Assembly (NCBI GenBank): GCA_030272585.1
Contig: BSYQ01000002.1
Span: forward strand, 806,001-870,000
Direction of reading: 5' to 3'
Length of the DNA stretch: 64,000 nucleotides
From: Bryopsis sp. KO-2023
Taxonomy: Eukaryota; Chlorophyta; Ulvophyceae; Bryopsidales; Bryopsidaceae
The stretch's first letter is position 1. The number at the start of each line of letters is the position of its first letter. The notes beneath the pieces were generated by a model. The model was not told the DNA's origin. It saw nothing but the letters and a program-made list of their open reading frames with translations, and ran no database searches. Both the position numbers and the translations under genes were made by a program. This document shows positions 50,861 to 62,950 of the stretch, piece after piece.

Positions 50861-52425
50861 GTAAATGGAAACAAGAGCCACCCACAGGCCTTGTCGCGAG
50901 ATTCCCGACGATGCAACCATCTTGTGTAGCACAGCACCACCAACACTGTCGGTCCGACAGTGTCGGAGGCTTTTATCCATTTTTTTATTTTATTTTATTT
51001 CCAGTCACCAGCATTCCGAAAGCAATCGATCAGCACCGATCGACCAAAAAGAAGATAGGATCCAAGCCAGAGTATGAAAATGGTCAACAGGGCAATGTCA
51101 CGGATCGAATCGAATAGCGACGCAAGTTCACACAACAACAGTGGTTTCGAAATCAGGTCGAACAGAAAAAGACAAACCCCTTCTTGACCAGATTGCTTAT
51201 AAACGACACCACCCTTTCACTCGAAAAAATGTATAATAAGCACATTCAGTCAATCAATCAATCAATGAATATTACATGTTGCCTAAGGAGCCACTCTATG
51301 CTCCAACTAAAGATGTAATTTTTGGTTTTGGTTTTTAAAGCTACGACACTAGACTGTTGAAAAAAGTTATGGTTTTGATAGGGGCGTTGATTCCAGCCGC
51401 CTCCACTCCCCCAGTTTCTGGCGTTCTGACGAAGAAACGTTGTGTCCCTTTAGGGATCTTTTTTCGCTTGTAATCGGGTAAGTCAGTTTTTTTAGGGAAT
51501 GGTCATGGCGGCGCGAAACGTTCGCCCTCTGTTGAAACTTTTATCGTTAAGGGTGTTTTCTGTGTATTCCCCTGATGCTATAGGCTCTGGCCTGGCATGT
51601 CTTGTAATAATTCTGGTTGGTTGGAACCACCATGTCCAGTTCAATAGATGCAACGTTCCACACAGAAGTTGATGAAAAATGTTTTTCTTTTAAATCGTTT
51701 CTTTACATCAACAGCTCAAAAATGTTCCTCTTTCTCGTCCAGCGTGGCTATCTAAAAACACTTCAAAAAACTATTACTATCATCTACAACTTTGGCACGC
51801 TGGACTTTCCTTTCCATCATTCATTTACCACAAACAACAATTACACAACTTCAAAAAGCAAGTGTGATAGAAGCTTAACGAAACATCCAATCTCACCATC
51901 CCTTGGTGAAACACCGGTGGAACACTTGGGTAAATTGGACAAGGTAATGGGGGTCATGCAACCGCATGTATCAGAATATCAGCAAGAACATAATGGAATT
52001 TTTTGGTAGTACCTCACCCATCCTTCAACTTTCACTTCAAGGAGACAAAATCACTTACAGGCAATAACTGCAAATTGATCTGCAGCTGAGGTACTACTCG
52101 AGGCTGTGGCGTCCTGGAAGTGGAGAAAAACCCAAATTAATAAAAAAACTGAAAATCGAAGCAAAAATGGCACCTCTTAACCATTAAACACTTTCATGAC
52201 TGGCCGATTTGATTGCACAGATATTAAGAAACACAACAGAAATTTTTTGGTTTGCTGATTTTTCCTTTCACAAGCAAACTGGATTGTCTGAAACGAATTT
52301 TCTTCCAATATTCCCAGTTGATTTGGCTCAGAGGTCACAAGTGTTAATCTCAATCGGTGAAACACCCGAGTTTCTAGCAACACATGACGCACAATGCTCA
52401 ACCGCTGTGACTTGTCAAGGTCCCC
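50861..52425. other. Intergenic with a dispersed repeat copy
   Basis: No gene supported. There is a (TCAA)n run at 51250-51267 and a copy of the tctggcctggcatgtcttgt repeat at 51565-51630. Some of 52170-52425 may be 3' sequence of the proline-rich gene. Confidence 0.4.
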
Positions 52426-55400
52426 TTAGAAGTGGTCCGTATAAAAGAATATCCCCAACCCCAGTGTGCGAAACTGTCGCAAGAAACTTCCTTGATTTGG
52501 TAAACTTACCGCAGTGCACGCCGTGGTGCAAGAATCCCTTAGAGAGGTACTGAATGAACAACGGAAACTGCAGGCATTGAAGCAAATAGTGTTTACGGGT
52601 GGTGGTGCAGGAGTTGATGGTGGTGGAGCAGGGGTAGCGGGTGGTGGAGCAGGGGTAGCGGGTGGTGGAGCAGGGGTAGCGGGTGGTGGAGCAGGGGTAG
52701 CGGGTGGTGGAGCAGGGGTAGATGGCGGTGGAGCAGGGGTAGCGGGTGGTGGAGCAGGAGTAGCGGGTGGTGGAGCAGGGGTAGATGGCGGTGGAGCAGG
52801 GGTAGCGGGTGGTGGAGCAGGAGTAGCGGGTGGTGGAGCAGGGGTAGATGGCGGTGGAGCAGGGGTAGCGGGTGGTGGAGCAGGGGTAGCGGGTGGTGGA
52901 GCAGGAGTAGCGGGTGGTGGAGCAGGGGTAGATGGCGGTGGAGCAGAAGTAGATGGCGGTGGAGCAGGGGTAGCGGGTGGTGGAGCAGGGGTAGCGGGTG
53001 GTGGAGCAGGGGTAGCGGGTGGTGGAGCAGGGGTAGATGGCGGTGGAGCAGGGGTAGCGGGTGGTGGAGCAGGGGTAGCGGGTGGTGGAGCAGGGGTAGC
53101 TGGAGGGGGAGCTGGGGTAGATGGCGATGGAGCAGGGGTAGCGGGTGGTGGAGCAGGGGTAGCGGGTGGTGGAGCAGGGGTAGCTGGAGGGGGAGCTGGG
53201 GTAGATGGCGGTGGAGCAGGGGTAGCGGGTGGTGGAGCAGGGGTAGCTGGAGGGGGAGCTGGGGTAGCAGGTGGTGGAGCAGGGGTAGCCGGAGGTGGAG
53301 CTGGGGTAGATGGCGGTGGTGGGTAACCTGATGGTGGTCCAGGAGTAGCGGGTGGTGGAGCAGGGGTAGCTGGAGGAGGAGCTGGGGTAGATGGCGGTGG
53401 AGCCGGGGTTGATGGTGGCGGAGCAGGGGTAGCAGGTGGTGGAGCAGGGTTAGCAGGTGGTGGAGCAGGGGTAGGAGGTGGGGGAGCAGGGGTTGATGGT
53501 GGTGGGGGAGATGGCGTGCTTGGAGGGGGAGGAGTCGGAGTTGTTGGCGGGGGAGGAGATGGCGTGCTTGGCGGGGGAGGAGCTGGAGTGCTTGGGGGTG
53601 GAGGAGTCGGAGTCGTTGGCGGGGGAGGAGATGGCGTGCTTGAAGGGGGAGGAGCAGGAGTCGTTGGCGGGGGAGGAGCTGGAGTGCTTGGCGGGGGAGG
53701 AGCTGGAGTGCTTGGGGGTGGAGGAGTCGGAGTCGTTGGAGGGGGAGGAGATGGCGTGCTTGGAGGGGGAGGAGTCGGAGTGGTTGGAGGTGGAGGAGCA
53801 GGGGTTGATGGTGGAGGAGCAGGGGTAGATGGTGGTGGAGCAGGGGTAGCTGGAGGAGGAGCAGGGGTAGATGGCGGTGGACCAGGGGTTGATGGTGGAG
53901 GAGGAGCGGTAGCTGGTGGGGGAGCAGGGGTAGAAGGTGGTGGCGTTGGAGGAGATGGCGGTGGCGCTGGAGTTGATGGAGGTGGGGCAGGGGTAGATGG
54001 CGGTGGGGTAGGGGTAGATGGCAGTTGCGCTGGAGTAGATGGTGTCGGAGCAGGAGTAGATGGTGGGGGAGCAGGGGTTGATGTTGGAGGAGCAGGAGTA
54101 GATGGTGGTGGAGCCGGGGTAGCTGGTGGAGGTGTTGGCGTAGCTGGTGATGGAGCAAGAGTGGATGGTGGAGGAGGAGCCGGAGTACTTGATGGTGGAG
54201 GAGCTGGAGTGGCTGGGGGTGGAGGAGCCAGAGTGGCTGGGGGTGGAGGAGCCGGAGTGGATGGTGGTGGTGCTGTAGTCAACGGTGGCGGGGCAGGGGT
54301 AGCTGGTGGTGGCGTCGGAGTGGCAGGTGGTGGTGTCGGAGTGGATGGAGCAGTAGGGGTAGATGACGATGGAGCTGGAGTGGACTGTAGAGGAGTAGGG
54401 GTGGCAGGTGGGGGAGAGTCTCTTGTAATCTCAAGAAGGGTGCTGGTTTCGGTACCTTGAAAACATAAAAAGTGAGCAATCGACCCTTAGACCTCTGATT
54501 ACCTATGAGAAAGGCACCAGCCGTGTGGTAAAAACTCAATGTTATGATTTTGAGGGTTTTTTGGAAGACATGCTTCTTTTCGATTACAGTTCATTACTAA
54601 CGATAGATTTCAGGACAACCAACCTTGAGCTAGTACCACAGTCTCTCCCACTTCATCTCGAATGAATTCAACATCTTGGGGACAAGAGAACACACATAGT
54701 CAGCAACACAAAACCCAAGTTTGACTGTGTTTCTTCTCACACCTCATGCCCAGAAATCCGGATGAGTTTGTTTCTCTGTAAAATGGTTCATTAACATCCT
54801 CCTGTAAATCGATCTTACCACTAGAGCCGCCATTGTCATCGTCATCATCGTCATCATCATCACCTCCGGAAATGCCTATCACCAAAAAAGATAGCTACAT
54901 TGGAGTAAAAACAGGAGGGGGGGGGAGGTTCCAAACGAGGAAAATAAGATTCTTGTCAGGTGGCAGCTCAGGGGAAGGTTAGCTATTGGTTTACACACAC
55001 ACACACGTCTTGGATAGGAGGTTGAAACCGTCTGATTTTTTTTTTTCGAATCGGCGGTTCGATCGAAGTGGGTACTTTTGGTGAGAGTTCAAATAATGCC
55101 AGTAAGGTGCAAGTAGACAAGATGATCGGAGCAATGGTGAGGGGTTTCGGCGAAGTGATTTGTAAAAATTCTGGATAATGACACGAGGTCTGAAATCGAA
55201 GACAGCAATACAGGTTGAAATCAGCTCTGCTGACTTTCGGTGAGCGAAAATTCGGGCGGGTGTCTGCTGGGGCCCAGCAAGAGTTCGGAGGGTGTACTCG
55301 GGAAAATAATAATAAACTAAAAAAAATAAACTGGAAAATAATAAACTGGAAATGGACACGTGCACACAATCACACACATGTAAGAGAAATACAGGCTGTG

Positions 55401-56742
55401 CTGAAGTTTACCTTGGATTTTCTGCAGAACTGCCGTCGTGGAACCCTCGTTGTCTGCAACAGGGCAGAAGGAAAATCAGCAAGAAACACATACACCCTTG
55501 CGTATGGAAATCGTCAGAAAACGTTGACCCCACGACAAAATCCCAATCGGTGGAAAGACAAAAACTGTGGAAGCCTCCCCTGTTTTGCTCCCCCAATAGA
55601 CTGATCTTCAAACTGCTACCTGCACTGGCTGGCCGGCCGGCAGTTGGGTTCCTCTCAAACATTCAAACACATCAAGCTTCGATACATGCATGTACAGTGT
55701 GACGACCACGCTGTGACTTACTTGGGTCATTTTGCTTGTTGCTGGAGATTTGCAAGGTGTCGACCAAAACGTCAAAGTTGTTCTGTGAACCAGTAACCTG
55801 GTCCAAGCGCTTGTCTATGCCATTGTTCTGATTAGCATTGCCTCCATCGCCCACACCATTGCTTTGATCGCCTGGACCTCGACCGTCTATACCTCGATCG
55901 CCCACGTCATTGCCTTGACTACCTTCTTGTTGAAAAGTCTGCCGCGGGCCATCATCATCATCCAGCAGTCTATCCCTTTGCTCTTCAATAAGCGACTGCC
56001 CTGATTCGCCTTGACCTTGATCGCCCACGTCATTGCCTTGATCGCCTCCGTTGACTTGATTACCTTGTTGTTGCATAGTCTGCCGCGGGCCATCATCATC
56101 ATCCAGCAGTCTATCCCTTTGCTCTTCAAGAAGCGACTGCCCTGATAAGTCTGTGGACTGCCCTGATACGCCTGTGGTTACCCCCACAGAACAAAATGGT
56201 CAGGACCAGAGGATAAGACTCCCTCCCCAGATTGGGGACCGTCACATTCAGGAAGCAGTGTCGTACATTTGTGCCTCTCAGCACCAAATCGTGACATGGG
56301 AAATGTATGGGCGTTGAAAATCGTCCAGGAGACGTTTCTGCGTTCTTCAACGATTTCCTGCCGATCGTCAGGAGCTCCGTCCGTTAACCACCCTAGCTCT
56401 TTACCCTATGTCGACGGGGTTTGTTCGACGGAGCACTGCTGCTCCGTCGTGGATCCGTGATTTTACATCACGTAGCGGCACTGCCAGAGGGAAGAGCGTG
56501 GGGGAGGAGGTTAATGCACGAAGGTTTCCGAAGGATTATATACAGAGCGTGGTGCGCGAGTCCGTCACGCTTCAGGAATTCAACCACTGAAGGATCTATC
56601 CCGGGCAAGGGGGAACGAGAGAAAAAAAAAAACAGGAACCCATCAAGAAAGTTTCCATGCTTGTGCATTCCACCGCCTTACCTGAGTTAGCGGCGAGCAA
56701 CACGGCAAGCGCTAGCGACAGCGCGGAGCGGTTGGCCCTCAT
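52426..56742 (-). CDS. Secreted proline-rich (extensin-like) protein, at least six exons
   Basis: Exon 1 (56742-56682) encodes a signal peptide (MRANRSALSLALAVLLAANS). Exon 2 (56171-55722) has two acidic repeats (SGQSLLEEQRDRLLDDDDGP and SGQSLIEEQRDRLLDDDDGP). Exon 3 is 55453-55412 (NEGSTTAVLQKIQ), exon 4 is 54875-54819 (poly-Asp), and exon 5 is 54674-54624 (DVEFIRDEVGETVVLAQ). Exon 6 starts at 54455 and is a minisatellite of PPPSTPA/PPPATPA units, over 550 residues, ending in a short Cys-rich tail (CFNACSFRC) and a stop at 52426. All resolved introns are phase 1, GT-AG, and preserve frame. A GTAAGT donor at 52509 may splice to a further exon. Likely a hydroxyproline-rich wall or matrix glycoprotein; function inferred from composition only. 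Extra exons between 54876 and 55411 cannot be excluded. Confidence 0.75.
52600..54420 (-). repeat. Coding minisatellite of the proline-rich exon
   Basis: GC-rich 21-24 bp units (on +, ggtggagcaggggtagcggg type) encode PPP-x-TPA. Two unit types dominate: A/S-TPAPPP in 52600-53480 and 53790-54150, and PPPPSTP/PPPPTTP in 53490-53790. Such arrays change length readily. Confidence 0.9.
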
Positions 56743-58680
56743 CTTCCCTCTTGCTTTTTTTTCCCAAGCGCTCCTGGACACGTGTAGAGGACGAGCTGCC
56801 TCCGCTCTTTGTTGCCCGTGCTTTCCTTGCAACCAACGCCTGTTAAAGTTCGCTGGGAAAACAAGGGGCTGTGCTAGCCCGACCTAACCTTTGGACCGTT
56901 GGGCAACGATGCAGTTCACTGTATATTGCACCTCCAGGACCTCTTCAGTCATATAGCGGTGGGAAGACCATGGGGACGCGGACGGCGGAGGAGAGTCCAA
57001 AATGGAGAGGTCAGGGGGTTTTCGGCCACAGGACTTCGCTCCCAGATAAGCAACGGTCGAGGGGGTTCGCAGGGCAGTTGCGGCTCCGCTTGTCATAGGA
57101 ATATGTAAACAAGACCACTCCCATTTCACAGAATAATGCCGTGTGCGGCGACACGTCGGAAAAGTTACGTGTTTTCGAACGAACGCGCGAGCGAATCTGC
57201 AACCCGTTCGTTCGTTTTTTTTGAACGCAATTATTACGTGATTTGGAACGAACGTGCAAACTCGCAACCACACCAAACCAGGGCCCCCCCCCTTATTTTC
57301 TGTGGATCTGCTATTTCTTTTGAGTTCGAGAAAGACATCGTGTTTTAGCGTAGTTGCTTCAATGTTGAACGTCGGGCTCCTTTTTGCTTGTCGGTTGTGA
57401 GTCGTTCGTCGACCATTTTCGAAACAGGGGCTCTAAAAAAAACCCAGTAATTTGAAAAGGTGATGTTCGAACATGATGCATCCAGCAGTATAGTATATCC
57501 GTGGAGCTCGAGATCTTCCGCACGTCCTGGCCAATTGTGGAGCCGCCGCCGCCGCCGCCGCCGCACCATCTGAATCGAAACCGTGAGTGCTTCAGGTTTA
57601 CTTTGCAGGTCGGTCTTCAACACAAGCGTGAGCCCTGTGCATGTGCAGAACTCAAACGACGTTTTCGCTTTTCCCAAGCGCAATGTTAGAGCCGCAAGGC
57701 TTTGGGCCTTGGTATTCCTTTGGGCCTTGGTGCCAGTGGTCTGAGCGACGGCAAGCAGCACAAGCAACACACCTCCACGTTGGAGCGCCGCGAAAGGCTG
57801 CGGCGTGAGGCGTCACGTGCATTCTGCTGGGAGGGAAGGCGATTGAGAAAGTTTTCTCATCAGGGGAGCAAAGGGACAAGGAAGGGAGCTTCAATGTTGG
57901 ACCTGCGTCAAGTACCAGAGGAGGTTGCGAGCCGCAGTATTGCTGAGGCAAGTCGCTCAGTGGAACGATGTTGGAGAGTGTCGACAAGAAAAAGAAAAGG
58001 AAAGGTTCTTTTCGAATGACTGCTGAAAAGGCATGCCAGGTTGCCCTTGGATTAGAAGGTGTCGATCCAGCCTCAAGAGCACGAGCAGACAAAGAAACAA
58101 ATATATATTAGATACATATTGCGAACGTGCGTGAGAATGAGTGGCGGGATTAAGCGCCTTCTTAAATAGCTTTCGTGCGCAACATATGAAAGCTCTGAAG
58201 ATTGGAGAGGAAAAAAAACAAACTCCACTTTACAAAACATTCAACCAGGACATCTTGCTCAATCGAGGAAAAAAAGTTCTTTGTGGGAATCCCTTCCAGT
58301 CTCATTTATGCCTTGCAGCAAGCAACCAAAGCCCGAAACTTTTTGAACTACTACTGCAAATAGGATCTTGCTCCGGCTGTTAAAAAAAATAAAAAAATGC
58401 CAGCTGTAGTGATGACAAGGATTTGAGATGCAGGGGTGGGGCTGCCCCTCCCATCATGATTTTACCCAAGAAATTTTATAATTCTTTTTCAAATTTGTTT
58501 TAAATCTCAATTGTGGGAGACTGATGGTTTATACCAGAAAAATTTGACAGCACCCACAACTAAAAAAATCAACACAATAAAGCCTCAACGTTGCAAAAAT
58601 GTCATCATTTTCCCCACCCCATCCCTCCAAAAAAAACAATATGTATACGGTGCACACAAAAAAAAATGCCATCAATGTCA
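56743..58680. other. Region with an orphan F-box-type promoter and no clear gene
   Basis: 57250-57500 matches the upstream DNA of F-box gene B2 but leads to no F-box ORF. A possible plus-strand coding stretch at 57895-58100 (MLDLRQVPEEVASRSIAEAS, then EKACQVALGLEGVDP after a frame change) is weak. I found no other support for a gene. Confidence 0.4.
57401..57417 (+). promoter_or_regulatory. 17-bp F-box promoter motif in orphan context
   Basis: GTCGTTCGTCGACCATT, followed by ttcgaaacagggg as in the B2 upstream region, but no F-box gene follows within 500 bp. Confidence 0.4.
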
Positions 58681-59279
58681 GACCCACTGATGTTGGGTGC
58701 TCTTTCTTCTGTCTCTTGTATTGCACAATCTGTTGTTCGAAGTCTGACGCTTCTTTGTGGGGTGTGTTACCCAAAGCAGCGTGTGTTTCTAGGACTTATT
58801 TGGCCAGCAGTGTTTTCATAACCTCTCGAAAGACGGCTTATCATGAAAGTGGCGGCGCAACCAAACTTAAAAACTGGGTTCGAGCCATGTGAATTGGACT
58901 TTCAGACTCCTTTCAGAGCTCCACATATTTGGCAGAAAGCATCTATAAACACAATAGTTTTTATGGGAAGGAAGCTGTAAGTTGTATATTTTCTCAGCAC
59001 TTCACTCTTATTGATATAGCAAACAGGTTTTTTTAATGTGTGATAACCGACCAGAATTTCCTGTCGACTTTTGGGTGATTTTTGTGTGAGGTTAAGTACC
59101 AAATCAATTGACTTATGAGGTCCGACTGTCCGGACACGAAGTGATTCTCGATTTGTTTTTCTTTAAATAAGAAAACCTCTCCCATACCCCCTCCCCCCCA
59201 AAAAAACACCTCATACTAACTCCCCCAGCCGCCGAAATATCCAAGGCGACCAAAATCCCGGTGGTGGAAGTACTCCGTG

Positions 59280-60215
59280 TGTCCGAGTTACCAGGTTACT
59301 AGCGCTAGTTCTGAACTACTAGCGCTAGTAACGATGTTCACCCCCCCACACTTTCTGTTTCAAACTTTATATTTTTTCCCAAAATTTTGCACAGACCTTT
59401 CTTATGACTTGAATGTATTGGGAAATAAAAATGAAATCAAAATTCAAACATTAGATCCTAATGCACTCCTCCTATCTCCTTGCTAGGAGTTTATTTTATC
59501 TGAATCATAGATGTGATCTTATGTACGATTTAATTGTACAAAAATCATAAGATATCAACGCAAAACTTCGTAATATGAAAACTTTATTTAAAAAACATCT
59601 TAATCTCTATTTTTTTTCATATTTTGGAAGGGTTCTAACAAGTATAGCCTAGAAATCATGGGCACATAGAACACATTCTGAACACATTCATTCCCACCAA
59701 AATCATCACTTTGGAGGTAATATATCCCTCTTGAAACATTACACTGAAAGTTTTGAAGATTAGTCGACAATAAGTTGTCCACATGTAGAATACATTGTTC
59801 CAACGGCAAGAAACGGCAAGAAACTGTCAAAATGCATCAAGTTTGCATTGACCTAACGAAACGTTTTTTACATCAAACGAGGCCGGCTTTTTTTCCTTAG
59901 AACCCTCAATAGGTGTGGATTGACCTACAATCTATGCTATGAGCTCGAAAATTTTATTTTTTGAGGTACTGACCATAATATGGTAGAAAAGACAATTATG
60001 CAGAAAAAGCCAAAAATGCACTAATTTTGGTGAGAAGCTACGAGCCTCTCAACTTTTTTTTTCAACTTTAGATTTTTTTATGCGATCTATCTTTGTCTTG
60101 TGAACAATTGTTCAGAAAATGAGATCTAAAATCTTTTTTCCAATAACCGTGGAATGATGAACGTGGAAGTCATTTTCAGTACTAGCGCTAGTAGTGAAAA
60201 CTGGTAACTCGGACA
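59280..60215. mobile_element. Non-autonomous DNA transposon, 936 bp, in duplicated block
   Basis: Terminal inverted repeats TGTCCGAGTTACCAG / CTGGTAACTCGGACA are perfect over 15 bp, and each end also holds the palindrome ACTAGCGCTAGT. A 4-bp CGTG duplication (59276-59279, 60216-60219) flanks it. The paralogous site at about 3645 (ctccgtgtccacg) is the empty site. No transposase frame is present. Confidence 0.85.
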
Positions 60216-60250
60216 CGTGTCCACGAAGAAACGCGTCCACCAAGTCGACT

Positions 60251-60605
60251 TCACAAAGTGAAACCAAATTTGCCCTCCACTTTTTGGGTAAAAAACACTC
60301 CCACAGAACAACACCAGTGCATTTCAAAAACACAGAGCTTTTTCCATGTCGAGCTCACCTCTACCACCTCGTCGGACAGCGGGGCGTACTTCACCATTGC
60401 TTTGGACTCATTCGCACTATCGGGGCGGCTTGCCGCCAACTGTGCTATGGGCAGTGGGGGAACGCAGGGCTGCAAATGACCCCTTCTTCTTTAACGCCAT
60501 ATCCACCACGACCCGACGGCCAAACCAAGAGATCCCAAGGCGCACGCAGAAACCAGTGCGATTTTTGCTCACCATCTTTGCTCTGTGGATAGAGATTCTG
60601 CGCAA
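60251..60605 (-). pseudogene. Diverged copy of the 3878-4686 hypothetical gene
   Basis: Matches the N-terminal half (ASRPDSANESKAMVKYAP, EVVEVSS, CVFEMHWCCSVGVFFTQKVE), but an extra A in the gcaaaaatcg run shifts the signal-anchor region, and the 3' half is deleted. Likely dead. Confidence 0.5.
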
Positions 60606-61082
60606 AAACTGGTGAGATTTCGTGTTGACCTCCCTACGATATACCAGTGGACCCTAATGTCGTTATTTGTGGTTTGTCAACAGCACTTGGTGAGCTGTTG
60701 GTTGACGGATCGAACTAAGCAACAAAAAACGCCGCCGTTGTGTGGTTATTACCGGTTTAAAAGCATTTGAGAAGAAAAGAACATCCCGCGAGCTCGCTTC
60801 GAGCTGAGGACAGGACCCGAGAGAGCTCCAGCATCGTTGTGTGGTATCCCTGGGGAAATTATTTCGAGCATTTGCTCAAGGGAAAAAAAAGAGTGGCATG
60901 TTTCTGCTTTCCAGTGTAATGTTGGATTCGAATTCACTGCTCTTTTTTTCTCCAGTTTTTCGTGATCGTGACTGTAGAACAGTGGGTTTGGGTATGAACT
61001 AGGAGCCAGGCGGCGCGACCGAAATGCAAGTGCCAAACCGATGTGTCCTCTCTTTTTTTTCTACCCAGAGTCACCCTATCCC

Positions 61083-61850
61083 AAGAGCTAAATTCGATTA
61101 TTCATTGTACAATTTATTACCAGTCGTGATATTTCACTCTGGTTGGGCAAACTAAAACAGAAAAAGCTTCTACACAAGCAGTCAAAAAAATGAATCAACT
61201 GGTGGACGTTTTTAAAATCAACACAAAGGCACATGTTGTTTACGGTTATGGCCACTGCAACACTTACGCACAACACGTCGAGATTTTTTATGTGGCGGGT
61301 TGATGCTCTTCGGACGGGAACATTTCCCCTTAATTTATACGGCAACCCATTCCGGTGCGTGAAAATTCCTCTCATTAATGAGAATTAAGGAATATTCCTT
61401 CAATCTTTTCAAATTGTTTCTTTGAAAATTAGTCACAAAGCCTTCTTATTTGAAGTACTCGTTCAGGCTTGTGTTGGTGTGAAACCCCCTGGATAAGGTG
61501 ACTCTAATTGGCCCTACATGATCCTTAAAACTGAAAACCAAGTTGTGCATAGGCTTCCTACCCCCCTTGTTTTTTTATTGTACCAGAGTTGGTGTGATCT
61601 TCCAAGTACATCAATATGTCGTGCCTAGTATTCATGAGTCTGATTGATCATATTTCTGAGTAGCTGGGTTGTCGGAGCTCTTTTCCAACGGCCAACCGCT
61701 CAGTGAGCCACGGACAGCGACCTCCTGACTCGGAAACAACAGTGATATGGATCCGAAAAAACACCCCCCATCATTGTAGATCAAAAATCAAGGTTCTTTC
61801 ATGGCACCCACAGTCTTGGCTCAAAATGAGAAAAAAATCATGACAAAGCT
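61083..61850. other. Unmatched intergenic stretch in the right block
   Basis: Replaces the region matching 5115-6200 of the left block. I see no gene or repeat structure in it. Confidence 0.4.
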
Positions 61851-61921
61851 CCTTACACTTTCGCCACCGGTTCATCTTCCCGCCCTCCAAACCCCCGCTC
61901 TTGAAAATGCAAGCATCCTAA

Positions 61922-62950
61922 TTAACATGGAAGGAAATCCCAAATAAAAACCTTGCCATGATAGTCGAGTGCCACAAGCTCACTTTCTCCCAACCACAAG
62001 CCCAAAAAATGCTCACTCCCAATCTCAATTTGAAACGATCTCATGAGTTTCTTCTCAACCATGTCCCAAATATCCACCTTCCCATTATACGATCCAGTTG
62101 CTATTCGATCACTATGGAGATCAAGACAGCTCTCCCAGCCTGAATATGGGTATTCATGCTTGCACTCTCCATCTGTGAGACTCCAAAGTTTCATTTTTCT
62201 GTTAGAGGGGCTCAACACCCAATCTTCATGAACACAAAAAAGTTGGCCGATGCTTGAACATCCTCGAAGAATTCGAACACGTTTGCCTGTTGAGATATCC
62301 CACCCTTGAAAACTATTATTGGACTTTGCAACAAACAAAACTTCCTTTGTGCTAGACCATGCCAAGACATGAGGAGAAATATATGCTCTTTTTTGTAGAC
62401 GCATATAACACTCCCAAGTCCCTCGTCGCCACACCCGAATGTAATCATCATATCCATCGCTTGCTACCATGTCTCCAGCCTCAACAATGGATATCACGAC
62501 TTCAGTGTGTGCCTCGAATTGGGATGATAAAACACGCCCCTCAATGTTCCACACACTTATGAGTCCCGCTCGGTCACCGCACAAAACCTCATCCTCGAGT
62601 AAGCAAAGACAACAAGTCTCTTTTCCCGTTTTAAGAACCTTCACAATTTTTCTCATCCTCAAATCCAATATGTAGATGGAGGTCAAGCACTCTACTGCAA
62701 TCAGATTTCCTCTCCTCTTGGAACATCTTGACGAACGGGGACCCAATTGAAGTGTGATGGGCTTCACATCCCCACACCTCCAAGACTTTTCCAACTCCAT
62801 CTTTTTTTTCAAGGTGGGATCATCGACTGCAATCTTCCATGCTAAAGCAACACACGCACACTTTGCAACCTCTTTTGCTGGGAGAGGTGCCAGAATCTGA
62901 GTGATGAGATCGGAATGTAAGTCCCATCGATGTCGTCTTTTGGACTCCAT
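61922..62950 (-). CDS. F-box/WD40 protein, subfamily A, copy A4
   Basis: 342 residues starting MESKRRHRWDLHSDLITQIL. F-box followed by WD40 blades (YILDLRMRKIVKVL, SVWNIEGRVLSSQF, RVWRRGTWECYMRL, GWDISTGKRVRIL, LWSLTDGECKHEY, IWDMVEKKLMRSF, IWDFLPC). It is the direct duplicate of A1 (6276-7298) and keeps an intact frame. The start lies 14 nt after the conserved 54-nt UTR intron (62965-63018, GTAAGG...cttccag). Predicted SCF substrate receptor. Confidence 0.87.
   Translation of the reverse strand: MESKRRHRWDLHSDLITQILAPLPAKEVAKCACVALAWKIAVDDPTLKKKMELEKSWRCGDVKPITLQLGPRSSRCSKRRGNLIAVECLTSIYILDLRMRKIVKVLKTGKETCCLCLLEDEVLCGDRAGLISVWNIEGRVLSSQFEAHTEVVISIVEAGDMVASDGYDDYIRVWRRGTWECYMRLQKRAYISPHVLAWSSTKEVLFVAKSNNSFQGWDISTGKRVRILRGCSSIGQLFCVHEDWVLSPSNRKMKLWSLTDGECKHEYPYSGWESCLDLHSDRIATGSYNGKVDIWDMVEKKLMRSFQIEIGSEHFLGLWLGESELVALDYHGKVFIWDFLPC

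Noticed and set aside
51617..52009. 130-codon plus frame
   Set aside because: Starts inside a dispersed repeat copy and has no recognisable features.
52514..54460. Long plus-strand frames rich in GGAGVAGGGAGVDGG
   Set aside because: They are the antisense of the proline-rich minisatellite exon, which has a spliced, signal-peptide-bearing gene model on the minus strand.
57652..58092. 146-codon minus frame and overlapping plus frames
   Set aside because: No family, no conserved copy and no splice support; composition alone does not decide the strand.
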